DNA of 64,000 nt from Acinetobacter sp. SFB (GCF_001647545.1 NZ_LSZH01000017.1:108992-172991); one strand, 5' to 3'. Shown: positions 8,660 to 19,759, counted from the stretch's first letter. Numbers and translations are program-made. The notes: generated by a model not told the origin, from the sequence alone.

Positions 8660-9859
8660 TTAAACATATTGCGATGCGGCATGTGCAGACGCCCATGCCC
8701 ATTGAAAATTAAAACCGCCTAAATGACCGGATACATCGAGGACTTCGCCGACAAAATAAACGCCTTTTTGCTTTTTACTTTCCATCGTCTTGGATGAAAC
8801 TTCTGTGGTATCTATACCGCCTAAAGTCACTTCTGCAGTACGATAACCTTCCGTTCCTGAGGGTTTAACTTCAAAAGTATGTAAGCGCTGAGCAATCTGT
8901 TCTATTTTATCATCACTTAAATTACCAATCGCCATATCTGCCGATTCAGCCCAGATGAGTGTTTGTAATTCCAGTACCACACTTTTCGGAAGATGCTCAC
9001 TTAACAAAGTCCGAAGTAAGACTTTTGGTTGACTGGTTTTTTTTGATTTAAAGAAATCAATGAGGTCGATGTAAGGCAGAAAGTTAATATTAAAGCGTTG
9101 ACCGACATCCCAATAATTAGAAAGTTGCAGCGAACTTGGCCCACTTAAACCACGATGGGTAAACAGCAAGGCTTCAGTAAAACTGTTTAAATCATTGGAG
9201 AGTGTCACATCCACTGCATTTCCGCTTAAACGGGTCGTGACTTCCTTGAATTGATCGGAAAAAGTAAAAGGCACTAAACCTGCACGGGTAGGGTAAACAT
9301 GGTGCCCAAACTGTTTGGCAATTTCATAACCAATTCCTGAACCACCCAAGGTCGGCACAGATAAACCACCCGTTGCCACAACGACTGATTCAGCTTGAAA
9401 ATAACCGGTTGAAGTCGTAACTTGAAAACCTTGCTCATCCACAGCCCTAACCGCTTTCACTTCACAGCTGGTTTTAATCTCCACCAAGCCGGTTTTATCG
9501 CATTCAGCCAATAACATGGCTAAAATTTCTTTGGCGCCGTTTAAGGTAAATAATTGACCGTGTTTGCGCTCTTCATATTCAATCCCGTGTTCGCACACCA
9601 AGCCAATAAAGTCCCAGTTGGTATAGCGGGTCAAAGCGGAAATCACGAAGTGCGGATTATGTGAAATGAAATTTTCAGGTTCGACATACAGATTGGTGAA
9701 GTTACATTTACCACCACCTGACATCAGAATTTTTTTACCCACTTTGTTGGCTTTTTCCAGTACCAAAACTTTACGACCACGTTGCGCTGCCATATATGCC
9801 AACATCAGACCTGATGCACCTGCACCTAAAACAATGACATCGTACTGATTTGTAGACAT
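8660..9859 (-). CDS. HI0933/YhiN-type FAD-binding oxidoreductase
   Basis: A flavoprotein of 399 residues. The N-terminal dinucleotide fold reads VLGAGASGLMLAYMAAQRG, followed by the family signature GKKILMSGGGKCNFTN, a second FAD contact (VVVATGGLS) and a C-terminal GHLGGFNFQWAWASA. The frame continues 49 codons upstream, but ATG 9859 (MSTNQYDVIV) lies directly before the FAD fold and is preferred. The substrate of this family is not firmly known. It is followed on the same strand by no close partner; the PLP enzyme gene lies 55 bases upstream. Confidence 0.9.
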   Translation of the reverse strand: MSTNQYDVIVLGAGASGLMLAYMAAQRGRKVLVLEKANKVGKKILMSGGGKCNFTNLYVEPENFISHNPHFVISALTRYTNWDFIGLVCEHGIEYEERKHGQLFTLNGAKEILAMLLAECDKTGLVEIKTSCEVKAVRAVDEQGFQVTTSTGYFQAESVVVATGGLSVPTLGGSGIGYEIAKQFGHHVYPTRAGLVPFTFSDQFKEVTTRLSGNAVDVTLSNDLNSFTEALLFTHRGLSGPSSLQLSNYWDVGQRFNINFLPYIDLIDFFKSKKTSQPKVLLRTLLSEHLPKSVVLELQTLIWAESADMAIGNLSDDKIEQIAQRLHTFEVKPSGTEGYRTAEVTLGGIDTTEVSSKTMESKKQKGVYFVGEVLDVSGHLGGFNFQWAWASAHAASQYV

Positions 9860-9914
9860 GGGACAACTCACGGGAGATAAAAACAAGGCATTATAGACAA
9901 TTTTGCCCTCAATT

Positions 9915-10796
9915 TCAGGATTGATCTTGGCAAGGCAAACGACCTTGCAAGCCGCCAGTGTGAATAACCAAAATCCGTGTGTCTTTAGAGAAGTAATTTT
10001 GTTCAATTAAATCAAATAAGCCGATCATCATTTTAGCGGTATAGACCTGCTCTAGAGGAATATTGTGCTCGGCCTCAAACGACTGCATGAAGTGTAAAAG
10101 TTCAGGCGTGGTTTTGGCATAACCCCCACAGCAATAAGCATCGGTAATCTGCCAGTTTTTCTTTGATGTCCATTGTTGTATATCGCGTTGTAAAAAATCA
10201 CCTTTGAGGGCTGAAAATCCAAGAATACGTTGATGAGCAGTACTCGCTTCAATAATCCCAGCAATAGTGCCACCGGTACCTACGGCACAACAGATCACAT
10301 CATAATTTTGCCGGTCTTCGGCAGTTAAAATTTCTTGGCAGCCTCGAATGGCAAGGGGATTGGTTCCTCCTTCAGGAATCATAAAATGGTCAGGAAATTG
10401 CTTTTTTAATTCAGTAATGTATTCAGGTCGATCTTTTTGTCGATACTGTTCACGCGAAACAAAATGCAGTTGCATGCCAAACTGTTGCGCCGTGGCTAAA
10501 GTAGAATTTAAGGGGCTAGTTGCCAGTTCCTCACCACGAATGATACCTATGCTTTTGAAGCCAAATAAATAAGATGCATATGCCGTTGCCGCAATATGAT
10601 TGGAATAAGCTCCGCCAAAGGTCAGGACTTTATCTAGACCTCGCTGTTGAGCTTCAAGAAAATTGTATTTTAGTTTAAAAAATTTATTGCCAGAAATTTG
10701 CGGATGAATTTGGTCTAATCGTTTCACAGTCACCGTGACTGGACTATCAAGATTAAGTTTTTGGTAGGCCACTGACTGTGCAATCTGAGCAAACAT
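9915..10796 (-). CDS. PLP-dependent deaminase of the ACC deaminase / D-cysteine desulfhydrase family
   Basis: A 293-residue fold-type II PLP enzyme. The Schiff-base lysine is in SGNKFFKLKYN (around residue 37). The phosphate-cradle glycines read AVGTGGTIAGI. The family acts on ACC or D-cysteine. The sequence does not say which, and the protein is shorter than ACC deaminases (about 338 residues), so D-cysteine desulfhydrase-like is the safer name. Confidence 0.85.
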   Translation of the reverse strand: MFAQIAQSVAYQKLNLDSPVTVTVKRLDQIHPQISGNKFFKLKYNFLEAQQRGLDKVLTFGGAYSNHIAATAYASYLFGFKSIGIIRGEELATSPLNSTLATAQQFGMQLHFVSREQYRQKDRPEYITELKKQFPDHFMIPEGGTNPLAIRGCQEILTAEDRQNYDVICCAVGTGGTIAGIIEASTAHQRILGFSALKGDFLQRDIQQWTSKKNWQITDAYCCGGYAKTTPELLHFMQSFEAEHNIPLEQVYTAKMMIGLFDLIEQNYFSKDTRILVIHTGGLQGRLPCQDQS

Positions 10797-11103
10797 TTCA
10801 TCACGATTCCTGATTATTTAACCGTATTGTACGCAAAATATTTTTATCTAGAGTCATATTATTTGCTTGAGCGCATGGGTCTACGCAGATTGCTACAGCG
10901 CTGGATGGGGGAAAGCCAGTTAATTTTATAACTCCGTTGATTGAAATAAAATTTGAAGCAATATTTACAGAAATGGTCGATTTTCGGTCTATGCTTATTA
11001 GTAAAAATATCTGAACCGATTGAATTTTAAAAATAAAAAAATGATTAAAAAACATACATTTATGCTAAGCTAGAAAACATAACAACTATGAAAAAGAGGA
11101 TAC
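10797..11103. other. Intergenic, no supported gene
   Basis: A weak minus-strand open frame of 84 codons is present, but its product is low-complexity with no ribosome-binding site. An A/T-rich promoter-like stretch lies before the lipoprotein at 11107. Confidence 0.5.
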
Positions 11104-11106
11104 ATG

Positions 11107-11298
11107 ATGAAAAATCTATCCATGGGTATATCTGTTTGCTTACTCTTGTTGCTAGCAGCATGTGAGGCAAAAGATGAATATAACAAGCCGAAAACCCAAG
11201 TTCGAACCATGATTATTGGCGGTATGCCAGTTTATGACCAGGACTACCGTCTCTCACAACTTAATGCTCGCGAAAATAAGCCAGTGGCTCAACAGTAA
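11107..11298 (+). CDS. Small lipoprotein
   Basis: A 63-residue protein with a lipoprotein signal peptide: a basic N-terminus, a hydrophobic LLLLLAAC segment and the lipobox cysteine at about residue 18. The mature part is about 45 residues, rich in polar residues with an RTMIIGGMPVYDQDYR core. AAGAGGA precedes two tandem ATGs; the second (11107) has the better spacing. Expected to sit in the outer or inner membrane facing the periplasm. No family was recognised. Confidence 0.75.
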   Translation: MKNLSMGISVCLLLLLAACEAKDEYNKPKTQVRTMIIGGMPVYDQDYRLSQLNARENKPVAQQ

Positions 11299-11597
11299 AA
11301 GATTAGAAAATAAGTAGGTATCTAGGTCATATTTATCAAAATTTGAATTAGATGCCTTTATTTTATGAACACGGTTTACTGTTTAACTGCTTAAAAAATA
11401 AATATATATTATATATTTATCTAATGCTTCTAAGCTGTAGCCTAGATAAGAATTGAATCAAATTAGAGTTTGTATTTTGGATCTGTCTAAAATTTGATTA
11501 TAGAATCAATCGCAAATATAAAATTGTTAGGGTAATAAGAATCTAAACCACGTAGAATTGGTGCACAAATTTCCCGTATGATTTAAGGTAAGAAGCA

Positions 11598-12221
11598 TTG
11601 GAATCGTTATTGATATTAGGCTCAATTACTTTGGCTTTAATGTTGGGCGCAATTAGCCCAGGGCCAACGTTTATTTATGTGGCTAAAAATTCAATTGCGA
11701 TTTCACGTAAGCATGGTCTATTTACTGCTTTGGGTACAGGGACCGGTGCAGCGATATTTGGCTTACTTGCTGTGATGGGTTTACAAGCTGTTTTACTCGC
11801 TGTGCCATCTGCCTATTTAATTTTAAAAATCTGTGGCGGGATATATCTGCTGTGGTTGGCTTTTAAAATTATTAAGCATGCCAAAGAACCGATGGATTCA
11901 GCAGATACCTCAGTTCAACCGATGAGTTATAAACAGGCCTATCGTTTGGGTTTAATCACGCAAATGAGCAATCCCAAAATTGCGATTATTTTGGCCAGTA
12001 TTTTTACGGCACTTTTACCCCAGGATATTCCTGCTTATTTTTATGTGGTTTTGCCGGTGCTGTGTTTTTTTATTGATGCAGGTTGGTATTCATTGGTGGC
12101 AGTCGCTTTGTCAGCTGAAGGTCCACGAAAAGTTTATTTAAAATCTAAAGCTGTATTTGACCGTATTGCGGGTGGGGTGATGACTTTACTTGGTTTGAAA
12201 CTCATATTTGGAATGAAGTAA
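11598..12221 (+). CDS. LysE/RhtB-family amino-acid exporter
   Basis: An inner-membrane exporter of 207 residues with six predicted helices. The family signature near the N-terminus reads GAISPGPTFIYVAKNSI, and QMSNPKIAIILASI matches the conserved NPK segment. Substrates are amino acids or related metabolites, not determined here. Translation most likely starts at TTG 11598, with AAGGTAAGA upstream; no ATG gives the complete first helix. Confidence 0.88.
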   Translation: MESLLILGSITLALMLGAISPGPTFIYVAKNSIAISRKHGLFTALGTGTGAAIFGLLAVMGLQAVLLAVPSAYLILKICGGIYLLWLAFKIIKHAKEPMDSADTSVQPMSYKQAYRLGLITQMSNPKIAIILASIFTALLPQDIPAYFYVVLPVLCFFIDAGWYSLVAVALSAEGPRKVYLKSKAVFDRIAGGVMTLLGLKLIFGMK

Positions 12222-12339
12222 TTTGCTCATTATGAGTGAATGAAATCATTTTATTATTCTTATAGTGTTTTCAAGCATCAGGTGTTTAGTTTAGCTAAGC
12301 GATATCTAAGATAAAAAAATATACAGTAGAAAATAAAAG

Positions 12340-12430
12340 ACCGACGATTCGAGTGATGATGAAATCGTCGGTCAAAAAAATCTGTCGCAAGTTTTAGCTT
12401 GGGCTGCTGTTCCGTACTAAAACTTGAAAC
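12340..12430 (-). ncRNA. Possible small RNA with two stem-loops
   Basis: Read on the minus strand, this gene-free stretch has an 11-base stem (CAAGTTTTAG... with its complement, loop about 17 bases) followed by seven T, and then a second 11-base stem GACCGACGATT/AATCGTCGGTC followed by TTTTATTTT. Two strong hairpins with T-tracts in a row in a 396-base gap suggest a small transcript. No known RNA family was recognised and no convincing promoter was found. Confidence 0.35.
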
Positions 12431-12617
12431 TAAGTTTATTGCTTTAGGAAAAGTTCACCGAAAATATTGTGGATGCCGGTACAAATTAACGGATTTATGA
12501 ACTTCTTACCCTATATAACGCCGAGGTTTACAGATTGGTTGACAATAAAATGAAAAAAAACTCATTTTTTTTTATAATAAGAGTTCTTATGGTAAATTCG
12601 GTCGTCAAAATAATCTA

Positions 12618-13055
12618 ATGAGTAAATATTTCTTAAGGTTTTTTATATATTTAGTTCTATTTACTATGCTTGCAGGGATTGTTGCGGGTTTTTTACCGAA
12701 TATAGTAGGACAAGTTTTAACAGCATTTCCTTATCTGATTGCGATGATTTTGGTGTTGTTTAAATTTATTCGTAATGAACAGCGCGCGCCGACACAAATG
12801 GAACGCAACAGATTCAGCTTAATTTTTGTTTTGATTTTCTTTTTATATAACTATGTGTTTGCTATTTTTGGGCCGTTGATCTTTAATTTTAGCCAATCCG
12901 GTATCTTTGAATTATGGCTGAACTTTGTCTCGCAAAGTGAGTTTCAATTGATGCTCATCTCACGCTTACTCATTTTCATGATTCCATTTTATCTCATCAG
13001 CTTTTGGTTTTATGGTAAACAGGCTGATCGTATGGCGAAAAAAATGTTTGGCTAA
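12618..13055 (+). CDS. Four-helix inner-membrane protein (ABZJ_00895-like)
   Basis: A 145-residue hydrophobic protein with four predicted membrane helices: FFIYLVLFTMLAGIVAGF, VLTAFPYLIAMILVLF, FSLIFVLIFFLYNYVFAIF and LLIFMIPFYLISFWFYG. A short charged loop (RNEQRAPTQMERNR) sits between the second and third. It resembles the Acinetobacter family annotated ABZJ_00895; that name is from memory and less certain than the membrane topology. Function unknown. A T-rich stretch with TATAAT lies 40 bases upstream. Confidence 0.7.
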   Translation: MSKYFLRFFIYLVLFTMLAGIVAGFLPNIVGQVLTAFPYLIAMILVLFKFIRNEQRAPTQMERNRFSLIFVLIFFLYNYVFAIFGPLIFNFSQSGIFELWLNFVSQSEFQLMLISRLLIFMIPFYLISFWFYGKQADRMAKKMFG

Positions 13056-13127
13056 GATAAATTGCAATACGCTTGAATTAAAAATGAGCCTATCTTATAG
13101 ATAGGAATAATAAAATGAGGTGGTCGA

Positions 13128-14036
13128 ATGCTAAAAGAAAATGTACTGGTGACAGGTGCAAGCGGTTTTATTGGTTCGCATCTACTGCCTTATTTATTGG
13201 CGCGTGATTATGCGGTGTTTGGGCTGACGCGTCAGAAAAACAAAATTTCCAATCATCCCGATCTCACTTGGGTTCAGAGTCTTGATCAGATTAAAACCGA
13301 TCGCATTGATTATGTGATTAACCTGGCGGGTGAAAATATTGGCCAGGCGCGTTGGACAGCCACAAGAAAGCAGCAACTCATTGCCAGTCGGGTTGAAATG
13401 ACCCATCAGCTGTACCGATATTTAGAAAAAAGACAGATTTTCCCGAAACGTATTATCTCCGGTTCTGCAGTGGGCTATTACGGTATTGATCCGACCGAAC
13501 AATGGTCCGCAGTGTGTACTGAACAGTCTGCACCACAATCTATTTTTATGTCGCAACTGTGTCAGTTATGGGAACAAGCTGCACTCAGTTTTCAGCAACA
13601 AAACACTAAAATCGTGCGCTTCGGAATTGTGTTGGCCAAAAAGGGCGGTATTCTTCCACGCATGCTGTTGCCGATTAAACTAAATATGGTGGGACGAATC
13701 GGACATGGGCGGCAACCCGTGGTGTGGGTGCATGTTCAAGATGTATTGCGCGCGATTGAATTTCTCATGTCAAAAGAAACTGGCTCACAAATTTTTAATG
13801 TAGTCTGTCCAGAAAAAATGACCCAAGGGCAATTTGCCCAAACCGCTGCACTGCAACTGCATCGTAAACCTTTATTCTGTTTACCGGCTTTTGTGTTGAA
13901 GGGGATGCTGGGTGAACAATCGCAACTGGTTTTAAACGGTCAATATGTACAACCGAAAGCACTCTTAGATGCCGGTTTTGAGTTTAAATATCCCACATTA
14001 AAACTGGCTTTGGCCGATATTTTAGCGAATGGTTAA
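13128..14036 (+). CDS. TIGR01777-family epimerase (SDR39U1-like)
   Basis: A 302-residue extended short-chain dehydrogenase/reductase. The NAD(P)-binding motif reads VTGASGFIGSHLLPYL. INLAGENIGQARW and SGSAVGYYG are signature segments of this subfamily, and a DUF1731-like C-terminus (LGEQSQLVLNGQYVQPKAL) ends it. The physiological substrate is unknown. The gene overlaps the convergent thiO-like gene by four bases. Confidence 0.9.
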   Translation: MLKENVLVTGASGFIGSHLLPYLLARDYAVFGLTRQKNKISNHPDLTWVQSLDQIKTDRIDYVINLAGENIGQARWTATRKQQLIASRVEMTHQLYRYLEKRQIFPKRIISGSAVGYYGIDPTEQWSAVCTEQSAPQSIFMSQLCQLWEQAALSFQQQNTKIVRFGIVLAKKGGILPRMLLPIKLNMVGRIGHGRQPVVWVHVQDVLRAIEFLMSKETGSQIFNVVCPEKMTQGQFAQTAALQLHRKPLFCLPAFVLKGMLGEQSQLVLNGQYVQPKALLDAGFEFKYPTLKLALADILANG

Positions 14037-15142
14037 ATTTCAGATTTTAATCTCTGCGTACTAAACGCAGTTGGGTCTATAAATGTAGGTTGCTCAAGCA
14101 TGAGCTGTCTTAATAAACGTGCCGAGGCAGGCCCCATACAGAGGCCATTACGGAAATGTCCAAAATTGGCCCACAGGTTATCAAAATCCGGCATTTTCCC
14201 GATATAAGGCACACCCGTAGGTGAGCTTGGTCGAAGTCCTGCCCACTGTTTCACAATCGGAAACTGTTCAAGTTCCGGCACTATCTCCAGACAGGCTTTA
14301 TAAATATGCTGTTGGGTTTGCATATTGGGCCGATGTTCAAAACCCAGCTCATCCATACTGGAACCACAGACCACATGTCCGTCCTGACGCGGAATCAGGT
14401 ACATTACTTTATTCATGCAGATGGTCGGCAACCACTGTTCAGGGGTTTTAAACAGCAACATTTGTCCCTGAACCGGGTTGACCGGAATAGTCATATTCAA
14501 TTGTTGCGACCAGTGCGCGGACCATGCACCGCTTGCAATGACGATCTGGTCGGCCTGAATCTGTTGACCGGATTGGGTCTGAACAGAGGAGACACGCTGC
14601 TGTTGAATATGAAAATGATCCACCCAGGTATTCTCATAGAACTGTACGCGCGGATGCTGTTTTAAATAGCCGATAATAGACTTGAGCAGCCGTGGATTAC
14701 GGATATTAGACAGCTGTGAAAAATACAGCGCCTGACTAAATTGCTTGGAAATATGCGGATTGATCTGCTGCAGTTGCGGCTGTTGGAGAAGCTGGCATTG
14801 CTGCATCGGTTCATCAAACTGCTGGGCATAACGCTGTCCGATGTCAAAATCACTTTCATCAAAAATCAGCATGCCAGTATTATGGATTTCAAAATCAATC
14901 CCCGTGACCGGTTCTAATTTCTTATTCCATTTTAAATACAGTGACTTGCCATATTGCGCCAATTGATTCACGGCGCGTGGATAGCGCCAGGGATACATGG
15001 GCGAGAGAATACCGCCACCAGCCCAGGAAGCCGCTTTTCCCGCTTGCTGCTGATCGAAAATAATGACGGAACATCCCTGTTCCACAAGCTCTAAAGCGGA
15101 CAGTAGACCGCTAATACCTGCTCCAATAATGGCAATTTTCAT
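14033..15142 (-). CDS. ThiO-like FAD-dependent amine oxidase
   Basis: A D-amino-acid-oxidase-family flavoprotein of 369 residues. The FAD fold at the start (IAIIGAGISGLLSALELVEQG) and the C-terminal WAGLRPSSPTGVPYIG are visible. Glycine oxidase ThiO makes iminoglycine for thiamine synthesis; the length and motifs fit, but other DAO-type oxidases cannot be excluded. I chose ATG 15142 (MKIAIIGAG) over the upstream in-frame ATG. It lies 18 bases downstream of hemB and probably shares its transcript. Confidence 0.75.
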   Translation of the reverse strand: MKIAIIGAGISGLLSALELVEQGCSVIIFDQQQAGKAASWAGGGILSPMYPWRYPRAVNQLAQYGKSLYLKWNKKLEPVTGIDFEIHNTGMLIFDESDFDIGQRYAQQFDEPMQQCQLLQQPQLQQINPHISKQFSQALYFSQLSNIRNPRLLKSIIGYLKQHPRVQFYENTWVDHFHIQQQRVSSVQTQSGQQIQADQIVIASGAWSAHWSQQLNMTIPVNPVQGQMLLFKTPEQWLPTICMNKVMYLIPRQDGHVVCGSSMDELGFEHRPNMQTQQHIYKACLEIVPELEQFPIVKQWAGLRPSSPTGVPYIGKMPDFDNLWANFGHFRNGLCMGPASARLLRQLMLEQPTFIDPTAFSTQRLKSEI

Positions 15143-15160
15143 CGCTGGCGTCACTAATCC

Positions 15161-16216
<1,056 letters not shown>

Positions 16217-16280
16217 CTAGAATCAAATTTTGGGGCAAAAGTTGATAGCTATTTCTCAAATTAAGGTATTCGGGCAGACT

Positions 16281-16778
16281 ATGACGCAAGTAGAGAAAAA
16301 TTGGACCGGCAACATACATTTAGGCACGAAAGTGGATATTGATGTGGTCCTGAAGCAGTTGTGTCATGCATTCAATAGTTCTCCTTACTTCAAACATAAC
16401 GAGATGGTCATGCGTGTCGTAGATGAAGAAATTGAAGCCTATATTGAAATGCAGCCTTTCATGATTGGCAATGTCGCCTTTCAAATTTTACACGGCGGTG
16501 TCGCAGCAACGATTCTGGATAGTATTGGTGGTATTGTTGCGATGGGCGAGTTATATAAAAAAGCAGAAGCGAATGACTTGCCGGATACCATTAAAAAGGT
16601 GACGCGTTTAGCAACTGTGGATATGCGGGTCGATTATTTGGCCCCAGGTCGTGGAAAATATTTTATTGCCCGTGCTGAAACCTTACGTTTAGGACGCAAG
16701 GGCTGCACCATGCGCATGACTTTAATCAATGATGAAGACAAGCCGATTGCCACTGCGATTGCTTCTTATGCTTATTAA
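16281..16778 (+). CDS. Hotdog-fold thioesterase (YiiD/PaaI-like)
   Basis: A 165-residue hotdog protein, probably acyl-CoA thioesterase. The hotdog helix reads FQILHGGVAATILDSIGGIVAM, and a long second strand set follows (MRVDYLAPGRGKYFIARAETLRLG). The frame is open from a TTG at 16230, but ATG 16281 (MTQVEKNWTG) gives the usual length. The gene is divergent from hemB. Confidence 0.82.
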   Translation: MTQVEKNWTGNIHLGTKVDIDVVLKQLCHAFNSSPYFKHNEMVMRVVDEEIEAYIEMQPFMIGNVAFQILHGGVAATILDSIGGIVAMGELYKKAEANDLPDTIKKVTRLATVDMRVDYLAPGRGKYFIARAETLRLGRKGCTMRMTLINDEDKPIATAIASYAY

Positions 16779-17065
16779 GTTTAGTTTAAGCTTGGTAATT
16801 TAAACTGCAAAGAAGTGAATTAAATATTCGGCATTGAATGAAAATTCAGTGCCGAAATCATTTTTAGAAACTGATGAGTTATATTTTATTATCGCATCAT
16901 GATTTTTTGTCATTAAAATATATTATCAATATTAAACAAGAAATGACTTTCTCATCGACACCCTCTCATGACATTTATTTGTCTTGCATAGCTGTTCGTT
17001 TCAGATCAATCAGAACGACATATATGATGTGTAATGACCAAGTCTGCTGGATTTAGGAATAATCG

Positions 17066-18217
17066 ATGACAGATGCGCAAAATACCCTGCCAGAAACACA
17101 GCCAGACAAAGAAATTCCGGACCCTGCTGCAAAAGCAAAACGCAAGAAAGCCTTAAGCATTGTCGCAGTGATCTTTATTATTGCAGTGATTTTATATGCA
17201 ATCTGGGCATTATTTTTAAATCATTCAGTCACTACCGATAATGCCTATGTGGGTGCAGAAACCGCTTCGATTACCTCAATGGTAAATGGTCAGGTTGGGC
17301 AAGTTCTGGTCAGCGACACGCAGCAGGTTAAACAGGGTGATATCTTGGTTCGGGTGGACAATCGTGATGCAGAAATTGCGGTTGCACAGGCGCAAGCTGA
17401 GTTGGTGAAAGCAAAACGTCAATACAAGCAGACCCAAGCCAATAGCAGTGCATTAAATTCACAAGTGTTTGTCAGTGATGATGGTATTCATAGTGCAGAA
17501 GCACAGGTGGCTAAAGCACAGGCTGAATTTAATAAGGCGCAGGATGATTTGGCGCGTCGTAGTAAATTAAGTGCATCAGGTGCAATTTCCAAAGAAGAAC
17601 TCAGCACTGCACAAAGTGCCGTGAACAATGCTCAAGCCGGTTTGGATTTGGCTAAAGCCGGCTTGGCTCAGGCGCAATCCAGTCAAAAAGCGGCACAAAG
17701 CACTTTGGCTGCAAATGAAGCGCTGATTCGTGGAAGTAATGAAACGTCGACTCCGGATGTGCTCATTGCTCAAGCAAAACTGAAACAGGCATTGCTGGAT
17801 TTGGAACGTACTGAAATTAAAGCGCCGTTTGACGGCGTAATCACCCGCCGTAATATTCAGGTGGGGCAGCGTGTTGCTGCAGGCAGCGTGTTAATGATGC
17901 TGGTGCCGATTCATAAACTGTATGTCGATGCCAACTTTAAAGAAAGTCAGTTGGCAAAAGTGCAACCCGGGCAGAAAGCCACACTAACTTCTGATTTATA
18001 TGGTGATGATGTTGAGTTTCATGGCACAGTGGTTGGCTTTTCAGGTGGTACAGGTTCAGCATTTGCCTTAATTCCTGCGCAAAATGCGACAGGTAACTGG
18101 ATTAAAGTGGTTCAGCGTTTACCGGTGCGTATTGCACTTGATCCTAAAGAACTGGCCGAACATCCTTTACGGGTAGGCTTGTCGATGGAAGCGAAAATTA
18201 ACCTCGCTTCCAAGTAG
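17066..18217 (+). CDS. emrA: HlyD/EmrA-family membrane-fusion protein
   Basis: A periplasmic adaptor of 383 residues with one N-terminal membrane anchor (ALSIVAVIFIIAVILYAIWALF). The biotinyl-lipoyl halves are visible (TDNAYVGAETASITSMVNGQVGQ truncated here, and IKAPFDGVITRRNIQVGQ). Between them lies a long Ala/Gln-rich coiled coil (residues about 105-235). It links an MFS pump to an outer-membrane channel. The pump gene starts six bases downstream, so the two are co-transcribed. Confidence 0.92.
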   Translation: MTDAQNTLPETQPDKEIPDPAAKAKRKKALSIVAVIFIIAVILYAIWALFLNHSVTTDNAYVGAETASITSMVNGQVGQVLVSDTQQVKQGDILVRVDNRDAEIAVAQAQAELVKAKRQYKQTQANSSALNSQVFVSDDGIHSAEAQVAKAQAEFNKAQDDLARRSKLSASGAISKEELSTAQSAVNNAQAGLDLAKAGLAQAQSSQKAAQSTLAANEALIRGSNETSTPDVLIAQAKLKQALLDLERTEIKAPFDGVITRRNIQVGQRVAAGSVLMMLVPIHKLYVDANFKESQLAKVQPGQKATLTSDLYGDDVEFHGTVVGFSGGTGSAFALIPAQNATGNWIKVVQRLPVRIALDPKELAEHPLRVGLSMEAKINLASK

Positions 18218-18223
18218 TCGCTT

Positions 18224-19759
18224 ATGAATAATAGTAATTACGTACCATTTGGCGACCTGAAAGGCGGACGCCTGATCCTTGCTGCCTTTGTGTTGGCTTT
18301 GGCCAATTTTATGGTGGTTCTGGACATGACCATTGCCAATGTCTCTGTGCCGCATATCACCGGCAGTCTGGCAGTTTCCAGTTCTCAGGGGACTTGGGTC
18401 ATTACCTCCTATGCGGTTGCAGAAGCGATTTGTGTTCCGCTGACCGGATGGCTGGCAGGGCGCTTTGGTGCGGTGCGGCTGTTTGTGATCAGTCTGATTG
18501 GCTTTACGGTTTTTTCTGTTCTGTGTGGATTATCCACCAGTCTGGAAATGTTGGTCTTTTGCCGAATCGGACAAGGCCTGTTTGGTGGGCCGATCATGCC
18601 GCTCAGTCAAACCTTGTTGATGCGTATTTTTCCTCCGGAAAAGCAATCGCAAGCCATGGGAATGTGGGCAATGACCACTGTGGTTGGGCCTATTCTTGGT
18701 CCGATTTTGGGTGGGATGATTAGTGATAATCTGTCCTGGCACTGGATTTTCTTTATTAATATTCCAGTTGGAATTTTCTGTGCGATTGCTGCATTGCGCT
18801 TGTTAAAACCTGCGGAAACATTAATTTCAAAAATCAGAATTGATACCATTGGACTGTTTTTACTGATTTTATGGATTGGCGCATTACAGCTGATGCTCGA
18901 TCTTGGACATGAAAATGACTGGTTTAACAGTACCTTTATTTGTGTCTTGGCCGTGATTACCGTATTCGGATTAATTCTGTTTATTATCTGGGAAATGACT
19001 GACCAGCATCCGGTCGTCAATATCCAGATTTTTAGATATCGCGGCTTTACCTTCTCGGTGTTGTCTTTAGCCTTTGCCTTTGGGGCATTCTTCTCCAGTA
19101 TTGTACTGATTCCGCAGTGGGTACAAATCAATTTGGGTTATACCGCCACCTGGGCCGGTTATCTCACTGCGACCATGGGCTTTGGTAGTTTGCTCATGTC
19201 ACCGATTGTGGCAAAAATGGCGACCAAATATGACCAACGGATTTTAGCCAGTTTTGGTTTGAGCCTTTTGGCAGTAGTGACCTTGATGCGTGCTTTCTGG
19301 ACGACGGATGCCGATTTTATGGCATTGGCATGGCCACAAATTCTGCAAGGCTTTGCTGTGCCATTTTTCTTTATTCCTTTGTCCAATATGGCACTGGCTT
19401 CGGTACAGCCACATGAAATGGCATCTGCTGCCGGCTTAATGAATTTCTTGCGTACCATGGCGGGGGCAATCGGTGCTTCCATTGCCGTAACGCTTTGGGA
19501 TGACCATGCCAAAGTTGCACGTAGTGAAATGGTTTCCAACTTACATGTGGATGAAGTACAAAATACCCTGATGCAAACGGGAGTGAGTTCACAAGGGGCA
19601 CTGGGCTATATATCAAGTCTGGTCGATAAGGAAGCTTTAACTTTATCAGCCAACCATGTATTTTTGATTTTAGCGATGGTTTTTGTTTTTGCAGCTTTAA
19701 TTGTCTGGCTTGTACCAAGACCCAAATTAGGTATGGGGGGCGGTGGTCATGCACATTAA
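18224..19759 (+). CDS. emrB: DHA2-family MFS multidrug exporter (EmrB-like)
   Basis: A 14-helix proton-driven exporter of 511 residues. DHA2 signatures are visible: LDMTIANVSVPHI in helix 1, GWLAGRFGAVRLF in the helix 2-3 loop, and GPILGPILGG in motif C. It starts six bases after the adaptor gene and forms a tripartite pump with it. The substrate spectrum cannot be read from the sequence. The C-terminus is Gly/His-rich (GMGGGGHAH). Confidence 0.93.
   Translation: MNNSNYVPFGDLKGGRLILAAFVLALANFMVVLDMTIANVSVPHITGSLAVSSSQGTWVITSYAVAEAICVPLTGWLAGRFGAVRLFVISLIGFTVFSVLCGLSTSLEMLVFCRIGQGLFGGPIMPLSQTLLMRIFPPEKQSQAMGMWAMTTVVGPILGPILGGMISDNLSWHWIFFINIPVGIFCAIAALRLLKPAETLISKIRIDTIGLFLLILWIGALQLMLDLGHENDWFNSTFICVLAVITVFGLILFIIWEMTDQHPVVNIQIFRYRGFTFSVLSLAFAFGAFFSSIVLIPQWVQINLGYTATWAGYLTATMGFGSLLMSPIVAKMATKYDQRILASFGLSLLAVVTLMRAFWTTDADFMALAWPQILQGFAVPFFFIPLSNMALASVQPHEMASAAGLMNFLRTMAGAIGASIAVTLWDDHAKVARSEMVSNLHVDEVQNTLMQTGVSSQGALGYISSLVDKEALTLSANHVFLILAMVFVFAALIVWLVPRPKLGMGGGGHAH

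Noticed and set aside
10801..11055. 84-codon minus-strand frame
   Set aside because: No initiation signal, AT-driven composition, no recognisable features.
12539..12578. TTGACA and TATAAT as one promoter
   Set aside because: They are 28 bases apart, too far for a sigma-70 promoter.
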